Counted from the stretch's first letter, positions 1 to 8,236 are shown. The stretch: DNA of 14,838 bases from Alphaproteobacteria bacterium (GCA_003542415.1 DPKR01000083.1:1-14838); one strand, 5' to 3'. Notes: generated by a model not told the origin, from the letters alone. A program made the numbers and translations.

Positions 1-36
1 AAAAAATCCCTCAAGGATAACATCACCTTGAGGGAT
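1..36 (-). terminator. Rho-independent terminator of the Cys-rich operon
   Basis: Read on the minus strand, an 11-bp perfect stem (ATCCCTCAAGG / CCTTGAGGGAT, positions 26-36 and 6-16) closes a 9-nt loop and is followed by a run of T (positions 1-6). It begins 17 nt after the stop codon of the 476-aa gene. This is a textbook intrinsic terminator and marks the 3' end of the two-gene transcript. Confidence 0.93.
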
Positions 37-52
37 AATGTGTTCTACCATA

Positions 53-1483
53 TTATGGCAGATTTAGATCTACTTCTTCCATTAGGCTGTCTTCAAATTG
101 AACTGTGCAATTTGTCATGCTCGCCGGTTTGTAGCAACCTGATTTTTTGCAACAGCTTTCGCCCATGGCACCTTCACACGCTTCTTTTGTATCAAATGAA
201 CTATACCCATTACAAGAGCTCCCTGAAGAACCACCACTGGTGCTGCTACATGCAGGGGTTTGTCCGATATTGCTACCGGTCTCATTTTCGTCATTAACAT
301 AAGCTAGAGCACCCGAGCTACTAATCTCACGGCCACAGTTAGCTGAAGCACTTCCAAATTCATAAGATACACTGATTTGAGTGCTGCATTGAGAATTCCA
401 CTGCTGCGAAATATAAGTGTCCCCATACAGAAAATTAGCTAAACATTGAGCATAGCCTGTCGTGCCCGTCACTACAAGATCATTAGAAATCGGTTTTTCT
501 GTCAGTATGCAGCTATCATTATAAGAGCCGTATTTACTTGTTTCACAACTATTGCTTCTGCACGAAGAACAGTCTTTACAACTTCTTAAAGTCTTGCCTA
601 AGAGATCGGCATACCCTTTAATTGTATTATATTTTTCAGTCGTGCAATAAGGAACATAGCAGCCTGATGAATTTTGAATACAGGTTTCACCGCTCTTCAA
701 AATACTTGAGTTTGCAGTCTTACATGTTGCAGCATCTGTAAATTCGCATTTTGGAGCAACATTATCAGCAAAACAAATAAAGCATGTGCTGTGATTCGGA
801 ACGCTCAAAACTCTCTCGCATGATTCAGAACAAGTATTATTGCAAGCCTGAGCAGTCTTACAATCATCAGGATCGATATTTAACTCACAAAGAGTTATTC
901 TGTTCAAATCCATAAAATCTGAATATGTTGCACTATAGCCAGGAGCACAAGAGTTAATTTCTACACAGGTTTGGTTTGCATATTCATGCAAGTCACACAA
1001 ACCAACCCCTATTGCAGCATTGCATGAAAATATGCTTGTAAACTGCCCGCTTCTTGTGCATCCCGCCCTGCAGTCATAATGGCATGTTGTTTGCGAAGCA
1101 TCCAAATCAGTATAAGAAACATTATAGCAAAATTGCCCGACTTCTCTCGTATCTGAATACCCTAATTGCGTAAAGCAACTTTGCGGCACAAAGCATCCGT
1201 TGACTTTTGCTGAATCCGGGCAATAGGCACCTTCCGGACAAAAATCATAAAGACCGTGCGTTTCATCGCAATTACCTGTGGTCACTGCCTCTATCGAGCA
1301 GAAGTAAGAATCACCAAACGGACATTTGATTTTAGAAAGCGAGCCACACTGCGAGGCAGAGTATGAAAAACCGATTGCATCGCAATCCGGCACAGATTCA
1401 CAGTTTGCAGAGGCCAGAGCTGAGAGAGGAGACAGCGCTAAAGCCCCTATAAGTGTTAGTTTATAAAAAATTTTGTTTTTCAT
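53..1483 (-). CDS. Cysteine-rich secreted protein, 476 aa, function unknown
   Basis: I do not recognise a named family. The N-terminus is a Sec signal peptide (basic MKNK, hydrophobic stretch, likely cleavage after ALASA at about residue 26). The mature part holds about 45 Cys by hand count, spread along the whole chain, so many disulphides are expected outside the cytoplasm. Residues 34-62 (C-x3-GF ... CPFGDSYFC) match a module at the start of the neighbouring 1919-aa protein, so the two are related. The tail has a low-complexity Ser/Gly stretch (SSTSGGSSGSS) and a CC pair. No membrane anchor, beta-barrel or LPxTG motif is visible. The start is supported by GGAG eight bases upstream. It lies 57 nt behind the larger gene with no terminator between, and a strong terminator follows. 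An adhesin or surface protein is possible, but that is a guess. Confidence 0.85.
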   Translation of the reverse strand: MKNKIFYKLTLIGALALSPLSALASANCESVPDCDAIGFSYSASQCGSLSKIKCPFGDSYFCSIEAVTTGNCDETHGLYDFCPEGAYCPDSAKVNGCFVPQSCFTQLGYSDTREVGQFCYNVSYTDLDASQTTCHYDCRAGCTRSGQFTSIFSCNAAIGVGLCDLHEYANQTCVEINSCAPGYSATYSDFMDLNRITLCELNIDPDDCKTAQACNNTCSESCERVLSVPNHSTCFICFADNVAPKCEFTDAATCKTANSSILKSGETCIQNSSGCYVPYCTTEKYNTIKGYADLLGKTLRSCKDCSSCRSNSCETSKYGSYNDSCILTEKPISNDLVVTGTTGYAQCLANFLYGDTYISQQWNSQCSTQISVSYEFGSASANCGREISSSGALAYVNDENETGSNIGQTPACSSTSGGSSGSSCNGYSSFDTKEACEGAMGESCCKKSGCYKPASMTNCTVQFEDSLMEEVDLNLP

Positions 1484-1540
1484 TAAAATATCTCCAAAAA
1501 GTTAAAAGAGGTTAAGGATTAAGGGGTTAAAAACTAAAGT
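1484..1540 (-). other. Spacer between the two Cys-rich genes, with a degenerate TTAAYCC repeat
   Basis: The 57-nt gap has no hairpin terminator, which supports co-transcription. On the minus strand it contains TTAACCCC, TTAATCC and TTAACCTC in a row, then TTTTAAC: three degenerate 7-8-nt units. The ribosome binding site GGAG follows, eight bases before the ATG at 1483. The repeat may be chance in AT-rich DNA. Confidence 0.5.
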
Positions 1541-4500
1541 TTAAGAGCCGTGGAGCGCCTCATAAGTCCAAGCCGAAGCCGGTCCGTAGCTCGTTCCTGA
1601 AAAGTCTATATAACAAGTGTCATCATAGATATAACCTGCGCTACACCTATCCGGCCAAGCACTCACCGGACCATAGTTGTCACCTAAAGTGTCGACATAG
1701 TTCGTGCCTGTCGGAACTTCATCAGAAGAACAAACAGCTTCTTCACAGCAAATATTTTCACCATTGATTTCTCCGTTGGCATACCAACCGCAGCCACACG
1801 TTGAGCCTTCTCCTGCCACAGCCGGCATCGTGCATTGTTTTGCCGTGCAAAGACCGCAACCGCTCGTTTGGATTTCGGTCCAATTCCAACCATCTTCGCC
1901 ATTCGTTTTTGCAAAGCAAGCTTCTTGACTAATAGCAAGTGTTTCATTGCATTGTCCAAGCTCAACGCAAATCTTCGGATTGCCGTCTTGTATAAAATCT
2001 TTAGGCGTTCCTGTAATAAAGTATTGCAAATCTGCTGAGCCGACTTCCACCCAACCGGTTGCACAGCCCGTTGTTTTCACACAACCGTTCACAGCCGCAT
2101 CACAAGTAGCACCTGCCGGACATGTTTCGTAGAAACCTAAGTTTTGATTACACACACATTGATAAAGCGTTTGCCCCAACAATGCACCGTTCGTCACATT
2201 CGTGTTAATCACCTTGCGCTGACCACAATCTCCATCATTCCGGCCATAGCCGCTCGGTGCAACCGAGCAATAATAAGAAATCGTTTCAGATCCGGCATAA
2301 CCGCCTGAAGAATACCAACATGTCTCTGTAGCGCCATGCTCTGCCGGCAGATTCTGACACGTATTGTTCACATAAGGATAATCATGTGAAACATGATTCT
2401 TGGCACATGTCGAAATTTCACAAGAAGCGGTACTCGTATTATATCTGTAACCCTCTGCACATAACGGTTCAACATAAAGAATTCCGGAATACGAACAATA
2501 GTTACAAGAACCATTTGATCCGACTGCTGCTTGGCAATCACTCATTTTACCAAAAAGTGGCTCTGTACCATTTGCATGGCACTCCTCCGGCAATGAACAT
2601 TTATGACAGCCGGTTGTTGCTGAGCTGTTTGTGCAAAGTTCTTTATTTTCAATGGTGTCAATATACCCTGCCGCACATGCCCCGCTCTGCAACCTTACAC
2701 CACCTGAAGTAAAATCAGAACACTGTTTGCATCCGTGGCATTCACCACAAGTCCAGCGAGCAACTGTTACCGTATTTTCAAGCGTAAATCCGTTCGAACA
2801 TGTATACGAATCACCGGTTTGATAACCATGTTTACCTGCTGCGCAACCTGTCGGAACCAAACACCTCACATCACCACTCTGATGAAAAGAAGATTTAAAT
2901 ATATCACCATAGTTGTTTGAATTCCATGTTGTTTGAGCAACAGAACCTCCTACTTTGCAACCTGTGACCTCATAACAAGTTCTTGAAGCAATCCCATTAT
3001 TGATATTAAATGTGTTTGCCGTTGAGCTTAATGCAAAGATTGTTCCGGCAGCCTCCGTTGTCAAATAGCCATCGGCGCAACCTGTCGGATAAAAACATCC
3101 GTCTTGCCATATACCAGCGGCGCCTGCCGGAGCTTCAGCATAAGCCCCTGCTGCATTATCACAACTCAACACACATGATTGTCCATCATCAGATTTTGCA
3201 TAATTTGTATCGCATGTAAAATCAGAATAATGTACGACATCACCCGTTTGGCAAGAAGCTGTTCTTGTCACGCAAGACGCGCCCGAAAGTTGTCCGTGTT
3301 CGGGCTTGTTGGTATAGTCATAATCATAGCCTTCACAAATTACCTCAGTACAAAGCGTTCCGGCGCAATAACCGCTTTCAACAAGCTGACAAGTCTTATC
3401 TGTGGTGTAACATGTTTGTGCATTTGTAGCAGCTCCTAGTTTATATGTGCGCAAATTAATCAATGTTGTCGCATAAATCGGTGTTTGAATATTTTCACCC
3501 AATACATTTTCATAGCCTGAAATACAGCAGTTTTCACCATTTTGATAATATACCCCGCTCTCAGAATCTTGAGGTGCATTTTCGTAAGCGCTCAAACAAG
3601 CCGGATACCAACGAACAAACTTTGTTCCGTTTGAATTTTCAACACAAGCATGGCAATCTGCCATCAGATAATTATTGAATGCGACCTTGTCTGAAATTGA
3701 TGCAATACAAGCGCTTGCTGTTGCATACAAATCGTTTGAAGTCACTGTTGCACAATCGGCCGGTGTAAAGTTTTGATAGCAATAAGCCCCTGTTCCTGTT
3801 CGGCTAACGCTGTCATATGTATAGTCATCAGAACATGAAGCAACAGTGCTTCGAACATATTCGTACTGTTTGGCTTTTGCATCAACGTTCTCTGCAGAAT
3901 AAGCTGCCCCATTTTCACAAAAATCACTCAAACATTCATAGCAAAAAGACCCATAAACCGTTTCATGTCCGGATTTGAGTGTACAAACATATCCGGCAAC
4001 TTCTTTTGCCGAAACTTCTGATTGATGTACTAAAGTTCCTTCACAAGTATCTGATATACAGTTATAACAAGCCGAACCGGCCCCCGTACGTCCAACAAGA
4101 TTACAAACATATCCGCTCAATTCTCTTTGTTCTTTTTCAGTATCGGTCAGTTTTTCACCGGCGGAGCAAATTGTATCGTCGAAATAACAAGTTCTGCCAC
4201 AATGCTCGATACTGACTTCCGAGACCGTATCTGTCAACCATGAAACATAACCGTTAAAATAGCTCACGGGAATTTCCGTTCCGCAATAAGCGGAATCGTT
4301 CAAAACTTCACTTGCATTTGTTGACTTATTCACAAAACCGCAAAATTCAGAACAAGCCTTAGATGTTGTCTCAAAGCAATTCAAAGTCCCCGTTGTTGTT
4401 TCCACTGTGTGTGGCACACAATTCTCACATTCCGAATCACATAAGGAGGCATACCCATATGGATGAGCGCACGTATTCGGTTTTGCCCCGTCACCATTGT

Positions 4501-7300
4501 CATAACATTTTGAAGAAACCTTTGTGCACTTTCCGCCGGCATCCTTCTCGTAGCATGTATCGCAAACACATTCTGTGCCATTAAAAGTGCCATGTCCGCA
4601 ACCTTCCACTAAAACGCAACCGTTACCGTAATCATAATATCCTTCGGCACATATGTTGCAAGATGCCCCGGTATAACCGGTCGAGCAAGAACATATAAGT
4701 CCAGATGCCCCGCACTGTAATGTTCCGTGGTTACCACAAGAGAATTCTGCATAACATGTTCCATCACAATTTCTATATCCGCTGTCACACTCACTGCATG
4801 TTGTGCCCTTATATCCCGTATAACACGAGCAACTCCAACCAGATTCTGTACACACTGCTCGACCATGTGCACAAGTTGCCTCTTCTTGACACATACCTTT
4901 GCAAGTTGCATATCCTTCATCACATGATGTGCACGATGCACCGCTATAACCCGCCTTGCATTTTGTAACCTTATGATAAGTGATACCGCAAGCTTCACAT
5001 GTTTCTGTCTTCTCTGCATTTTCAGGTTTTTCCGTCAAAGTGTATGAACAAACGGCATAATTTCTTTCACAACCTTCATATGACCTCCCGTCACAGCAAG
5101 CGCTAACACCTTGCCCACCTTCTCCGATATTTTGTGAATCCCAAGGACAAATTGACGACGTTTCGCCGCAAAGACACCTGTAACACGCATATCCGGATTT
5201 TGTCGAACCTTCAAGAAACTCACCTAGTCCGGAACACGACGTCACATTTGAATATCCGCTTGCACATCCGTTTATTTTATAAAGCAAAGTTCCACCCTTT
5301 TTGCAAACGGCATAATTATGCACATTGTCCGTATAGGTATTATCATCAACTTTCGTCAGTCCCGTCTTTGCACTGTAACCACTACAAGAAGCCTCAACGC
5401 ATGCACACCCGCTCACCGTATAGCCCTCAGCACAAGAAGTTGCACAATACTGATATTTATCACAAGACTTAATAATCTCTTTTCCTGTCACAACGCTTGG
5501 AATTGCCTCTTGAGAAGCAACCGTGATATATCCCTCCCTTGAAGCACAATTTTCGCAATCGTAGCATTGTTTGGAAACGCCAGATATTTTCACACTATGT
5601 TTCGTCAGATTATATCCTTCAGCACATTGAGAGGAAGAAGCAAATAAGTGCCATGTTTGCCCGATATCTTCACCCCATAACTCACAGGTTTTTGCCTCAC
5701 AAGAATAACATCCGCTATGTTCAGCAGATGATTGTGCAACATAACCGTCCGATTCGTTGCATCCTGATGATGAAGACTGCAATCCATAGTCATCACAAGT
5801 TTTCTGCACACATGACTTTCCGTCAGAAGCAGGCTTATAACCTTCCTCGCAAGCCGTGACCTTCAAATATGTGTGACCGCACGCAGAACAAGATGATGTT
5901 GATACCGCATGTTCTATTGAATCAGTCTCCACACCATCACATGAAGATTTTTTGTGGCACTCTTGATAAGAAGTTCCATCACAGCAAACGCCAAATCCCT
6001 CCCCACTGTCTCCGATATTTTCAGCATTATATGGACAAAGCGTTTCGGGCTTACATTGACAAACCTTACACTCCTGAGAACCGACATATTCACCCGTTGT
6101 TGTGATTGAAACACCGATTTGACTTGCATATCCATATATTGAAACGCAGTCTGAAAGAGAAATCCCCGCCTGCCCTTGCGAACAAGTTCTTTCGATACAG
6201 CGTCCGCAATACTTATCGCCATAAAAATGGTTTTTATCGTAATCAAAACTATAACCAACCATATTCGGACAATCACTCAAACTTTGATATGCCTGATTAT
6301 ATCCCTCTGGACAAGCCTTTGGTTCGCATAGACCGCAGTATCTGTCACCGGCCATCATTGTGTCTTGTGAATAAGTCCAAGCCTTAGCCACCGTCCAATC
6401 CTCGTTTGACAATTTAGGACAATTGTCAACATTTTGATAAGTTTCGTTATATGGAGAAACACATTTTAAACTGTTGCAAAAACCACAAACATCGTCTCCG
6501 CTGAAACCACCTCTCTCATAGGTATAACCAAGCTCATTTGGACAAGCCTCGACCTTAGCTTCAAAGCCGAGCGGACAAGCTTTGGGAATACAGCGACTAC
6601 AAGCTGTATTACCGCTTCTGCCCTTCTTTTCAAAAATCCACCCCTCTGGATGTGCCTTATCTTCACACCCCGTTGCACCCGTTGCCGTATATAAAATATC
6701 CGTGTAATTTGTTGGTGCGGGGCAAGCTGTCGGTTCACATGTGTTTTCTGTTTTGGTATAGTTTTCAGCACATGTAAAACCAGTTATAATCGTTTCCCGC
6801 TCGCCACAACTCATACAAACCTCAGATGTAGGAATAACACCGGGATCGCTCGGCAGCATAGATGACATATCTCTGTCTGCACAAGTCCGAACACACTCTG
6901 TCCATGTGCCATCACCGCATCTTACACCGCCTAATATCCCCTCACCTTTATTAGTGTTATCATATAAACAAATGCTTTTATCAACTTCATCACAGTCATA
7001 ACATGACAAACCATGAAATTTTGCTTTATAACACAAATAGCCTTCTGCTCTTTTAGCTGTTGCCTCATCTTCTGTAACATAGCCACCCATATCGCAAGTA
7101 AAGCTTTTGCACCATATATAATTTTCATCAAACGGGCATGTAATATATCCCTCCGGACAAAACCTATCAGCAGAATATCCCAATTCTTCACATGTCGGCA
7201 ATGTCCCTTTTCGATCCATACAAGAATCGCCACACACTTCATCATACGCAAAACTAGCTGGCGCAAAAAGCACTAAAGCTAAAAACAGAATCTTTTTCAT
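1541..7300 (-). CDS. Giant cysteine-rich secreted repeat protein with EGF-like units, 1919 aa
   Basis: No named family fits the whole chain. A signal peptide (MKKILFLALVLFAPASFA, cleavage about residue 18) is followed by a mosaic with about 185 Cys by hand count. Visible repeats: a C37-C64 module shared with the downstream gene; four units of about 40-50 aa at 193-372 (pattern ACPxGY...CPN...GDxYCGxC); a module present three times near 100-180, 411-487 and 707-785 (ICP-x5-NIG-x5-G-x3-CCDG-x-SY-x2-C); three EGF-like units at about 790-834, 835-880 and 881-915 (CxHG...CSCxTGYxGxxC); and 40-residue GYVC...CYxC units at about 1050-1180. The C-terminus duplicates YGPxSAW. No transmembrane segment beyond the signal, beta-barrel or sorting motif is seen, so periplasm, release or surface retention by partners all remain open. 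GAGG lies close before the ATG, and a strong promoter sits just upstream. The frame is intact over 5.7 kb, so it is under selection. Confidence 0.88.
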   Translation of the reverse strand: MKKILFLALVLFAPASFAYDEVCGDSCMDRKGTLPTCEELGYSADRFCPEGYITCPFDENYIWCKSFTCDMGGYVTEDEATAKRAEGYLCYKAKFHGLSCYDCDEVDKSICLYDNTNKGEGILGGVRCGDGTWTECVRTCADRDMSSMLPSDPGVIPTSEVCMSCGERETIITGFTCAENYTKTENTCEPTACPAPTNYTDILYTATGATGCEDKAHPEGWIFEKKGRSGNTACSRCIPKACPLGFEAKVEACPNELGYTYERGGFSGDDVCGFCNSLKCVSPYNETYQNVDNCPKLSNEDWTVAKAWTYSQDTMMAGDRYCGLCEPKACPEGYNQAYQSLSDCPNMVGYSFDYDKNHFYGDKYCGRCIERTCSQGQAGISLSDCVSIYGYASQIGVSITTTGEYVGSQECKVCQCKPETLCPYNAENIGDSGEGFGVCCDGTSYQECHKKSSCDGVETDSIEHAVSTSSCSACGHTYLKVTACEEGYKPASDGKSCVQKTCDDYGLQSSSSGCNESDGYVAQSSAEHSGCYSCEAKTCELWGEDIGQTWHLFASSSQCAEGYNLTKHSVKISGVSKQCYDCENCASREGYITVASQEAIPSVVTGKEIIKSCDKYQYCATSCAEGYTVSGCACVEASCSGYSAKTGLTKVDDNTYTDNVHNYAVCKKGGTLLYKINGCASGYSNVTSCSGLGEFLEGSTKSGYACYRCLCGETSSICPWDSQNIGEGGQGVSACCDGRSYEGCERNYAVCSYTLTEKPENAEKTETCEACGITYHKVTKCKAGYSGASCTSCDEGYATCKGMCQEEATCAHGRAVCTESGWSCSCYTGYKGTTCSECDSGYRNCDGTCYAEFSCGNHGTLQCGASGLICSCSTGYTGASCNICAEGYYDYGNGCVLVEGCGHGTFNGTECVCDTCYEKDAGGKCTKVSSKCYDNGDGAKPNTCAHPYGYASLCDSECENCVPHTVETTTGTLNCFETTSKACSEFCGFVNKSTNASEVLNDSAYCGTEIPVSYFNGYVSWLTDTVSEVSIEHCGRTCYFDDTICSAGEKLTDTEKEQRELSGYVCNLVGRTGAGSACYNCISDTCEGTLVHQSEVSAKEVAGYVCTLKSGHETVYGSFCYECLSDFCENGAAYSAENVDAKAKQYEYVRSTVASCSDDYTYDSVSRTGTGAYCYQNFTPADCATVTSNDLYATASACIASISDKVAFNNYLMADCHACVENSNGTKFVRWYPACLSAYENAPQDSESGVYYQNGENCCISGYENVLGENIQTPIYATTLINLRTYKLGAATNAQTCYTTDKTCQLVESGYCAGTLCTEVICEGYDYDYTNKPEHGQLSGASCVTRTASCQTGDVVHYSDFTCDTNYAKSDDGQSCVLSCDNAAGAYAEAPAGAAGIWQDGCFYPTGCADGYLTTEAAGTIFALSSTANTFNINNGIASRTCYEVTGCKVGGSVAQTTWNSNNYGDIFKSSFHQSGDVRCLVPTGCAAGKHGYQTGDSYTCSNGFTLENTVTVARWTCGECHGCKQCSDFTSGGVRLQSGACAAGYIDTIENKELCTNSSATTGCHKCSLPEECHANGTEPLFGKMSDCQAAVGSNGSCNYCSYSGILYVEPLCAEGYRYNTSTASCEISTCAKNHVSHDYPYVNNTCQNLPAEHGATETCWYSSGGYAGSETISYYCSVAPSGYGRNDGDCGQRKVINTNVTNGALLGQTLYQCVCNQNLGFYETCPAGATCDAAVNGCVKTTGCATGWVEVGSADLQYFITGTPKDFIQDGNPKICVELGQCNETLAISQEACFAKTNGEDGWNWTEIQTSGCGLCTAKQCTMPAVAGEGSTCGCGWYANGEINGENICCEEAVCSSDEVPTGTNYVDTLGDNYGPVSAWPDRCSAGYIYDDTCYIDFSGTSYGPASAWTYEALHGS

Positions 7301-7337
7301 TGAAGCCTCAAAAAATATTTAACTATACCTAAAGGGT

Positions 7338-7366
7338 AGTATACATTGAAAAATTGAGCTAATCAA
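7338..7366 (-). promoter_or_regulatory. Sigma70-type promoter of the Cys-rich operon
   Basis: On the minus strand the -35 TTGATT (7361-7366) and -10 TATACT (7338-7343) are separated by 17 nt. An A8 tract at 7369-7376 and further A/T-rich sequence lie just upstream and resemble an UP element. Transcription would start near 7331, about 30 nt before the start codon. An inverted repeat ACATTGA-N11-TCAATGT (7344-7350 and 7362-7368) lies across the -35 and spacer and could be an operator. Confidence 0.8.
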
Positions 7367-7481
7367 TGTTTTTTTTGTTAAATATTTATGACACGCGAAA
7401 TTTTTCAGAAACATATTGATTCTGCTCTTTAAAAAAGGTCAAAATGAGATGTTTAAAACCCCAAAGAATCTTGAGTATATT

Positions 7482-7925
7482 TTAACGTGTCAAAATCTTA
7501 TAGATTTCATCTTTGGTTGTTGCTTTTCTAAGCTTTGAGCATATCGCTTTATTATGCATTGCCTTTGACAAGGTTGCAAGCGCCTCCAAATGGTCTGCTC
7601 CACTATTTTCGGGTGAAACAAGCATAAAAACAAGATCAACCCCTGTTCCGTCAACTGCATTAAAATCCACAGGCGAGGCAAGCTTTGTAAAATATGCTTT
7701 CACTCTTTTAGCCCCCTCTATCCGCGCATGAGGAAAAGCAATCCCTCCACCGTAGGCTGTCGAACCTAAGTTCTCACGTTCAAGCATAGCGTCTTCAACC
7801 AAATGCACGTCTATATTCTCATGATGTGCAAGCTTTGCACTCATTTCTTCAATCACTTCGCGTTTATTGTCTGCTTTAATTGAAGTGATAATTGTGTTCT
7901 GAGATAAAATATCAGAAATTTTCAT
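7482..7925 (-). CDS. ptsN: PTS EIIA-Ntr, nitrogen-regulatory phosphocarrier PtsN
   Basis: This 147-aa protein is a single EIIA domain of the fructose/nitrogen-regulatory type, the usual length for PtsN. His66 in GGGIAFPHARI is the expected phosphorylation site (family knowledge: the equivalent His in the E. coli protein accepts phosphate from NPr). The later ENSGADHLEALATLSKAM stretch is also characteristic. In the PTS-Ntr chain (PtsP-NPr-PtsN) it acts as a regulator of potassium transport, stress and carbon/nitrogen balance rather than sugar uptake. AGAGGA lies eight bases before the ATG. Here it stands alone, without the rpoN-hpf neighbours often seen in proteobacteria, and has its own promoter. 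I see no convincing terminator in the 181 nt after it. A sugar-specific EIIA-Fru is less likely because no other PTS domain is present. Confidence 0.93.
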   Translation of the reverse strand: MKISDILSQNTIITSIKADNKREVIEEMSAKLAHHENIDVHLVEDAMLERENLGSTAYGGGIAFPHARIEGAKRVKAYFTKLASPVDFNAVDGTGVDLVFMLVSPENSGADHLEALATLSKAMHNKAICSKLRKATTKDEIYKILTR

Positions 7926-7994
7926 TAATCTTATCCTCTAAAATGTTAAACCTTAGGCTCTACCAACCCGATAAAATAATCAAAATAGAAATGG

Positions 7995-8023
7995 ACTATA
8001 AGACATTTTATTTCAGAAGGCAA
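7995..8023 (-). promoter_or_regulatory. Promoter of ptsN
   Basis: On the minus strand TTGCCT (8018-8023) and TATAGT (7995-8000) are 17 nt apart. The -10 matches 5 of 6 consensus bases and the -35 matches 4 of 6. The 5' leader would be about 60 nt. The -10 TATAGT recurs in the yqaA promoter in this window. Confidence 0.65.
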
Positions 8024-8181
8024 TACTTTTCATTTATTTTTTTAAATACACGAAACAAATTTTTGCTTTTTAAACCCATTTATACACGATTTGAACATAA
8101 AAAGAAAAAAATATAAAACATTAAAAATCAATATATTAAACTTTTTTTTCATCTTTTTATGGATTATTTTTGAAAAAAAGC

Positions 8182-8208
8182 TTGTCATCTTTGCATAAAT
8201 CTGATAAT
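8182..8208 (+). promoter_or_regulatory. Probable promoter of acpP
   Basis: TTGTCA (8182-8187, 5 of 6 to the -35 consensus) and GATAAT (8203-8208, 5 of 6 to the -10) lie 15 nt apart, shorter than ideal. An alternative pair, TTGAAA at 8170 and CATAAA at 8194, matches less well. Transcription would begin near 8215, giving a leader of about 57 nt with a small hairpin. Confidence 0.42.
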
Positions 8209-8218
8209 GCTTTTCTCA

Positions 8219-8236
8219 AGACTTGAAATGAAGTCT
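8219..8236 (+). other. Small hairpin in the acpP leader
   Basis: AGACTT (8219-8224) and AAGTCT (8231-8236) form a perfect 6-bp stem around a GAAATG loop, close to the predicted start of the acpP transcript. It may protect the 5' end of a highly expressed mRNA. It could also be chance. Confidence 0.35.

Noticed and set aside
4609..5019. Minus-strand 136-aa open frame and several plus-strand open frames inside the giant gene
   Set aside because: They overlap the 1919-aa gene in other frames, lack ribosome binding sites, and arise from the periodic Cys/Gly codons of the repeats. The long frame has the signal peptide, promoter and repeats.
1541..7300. Calling the giant gene a specific adhesin, toxin or metallothionein
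   Set aside because: The Cys spacing is domain-like rather than the dense CxC pattern of metallothioneins, and no adhesin, protease or toxin motif is visible. A function name would be invention.
7301..7481. A terminator for ptsN in the gap before the giant gene
   Set aside because: Only weak, GC-poor hairpins are present (for example CAGAA/TTCTG) without a following T run, so I do not call one.
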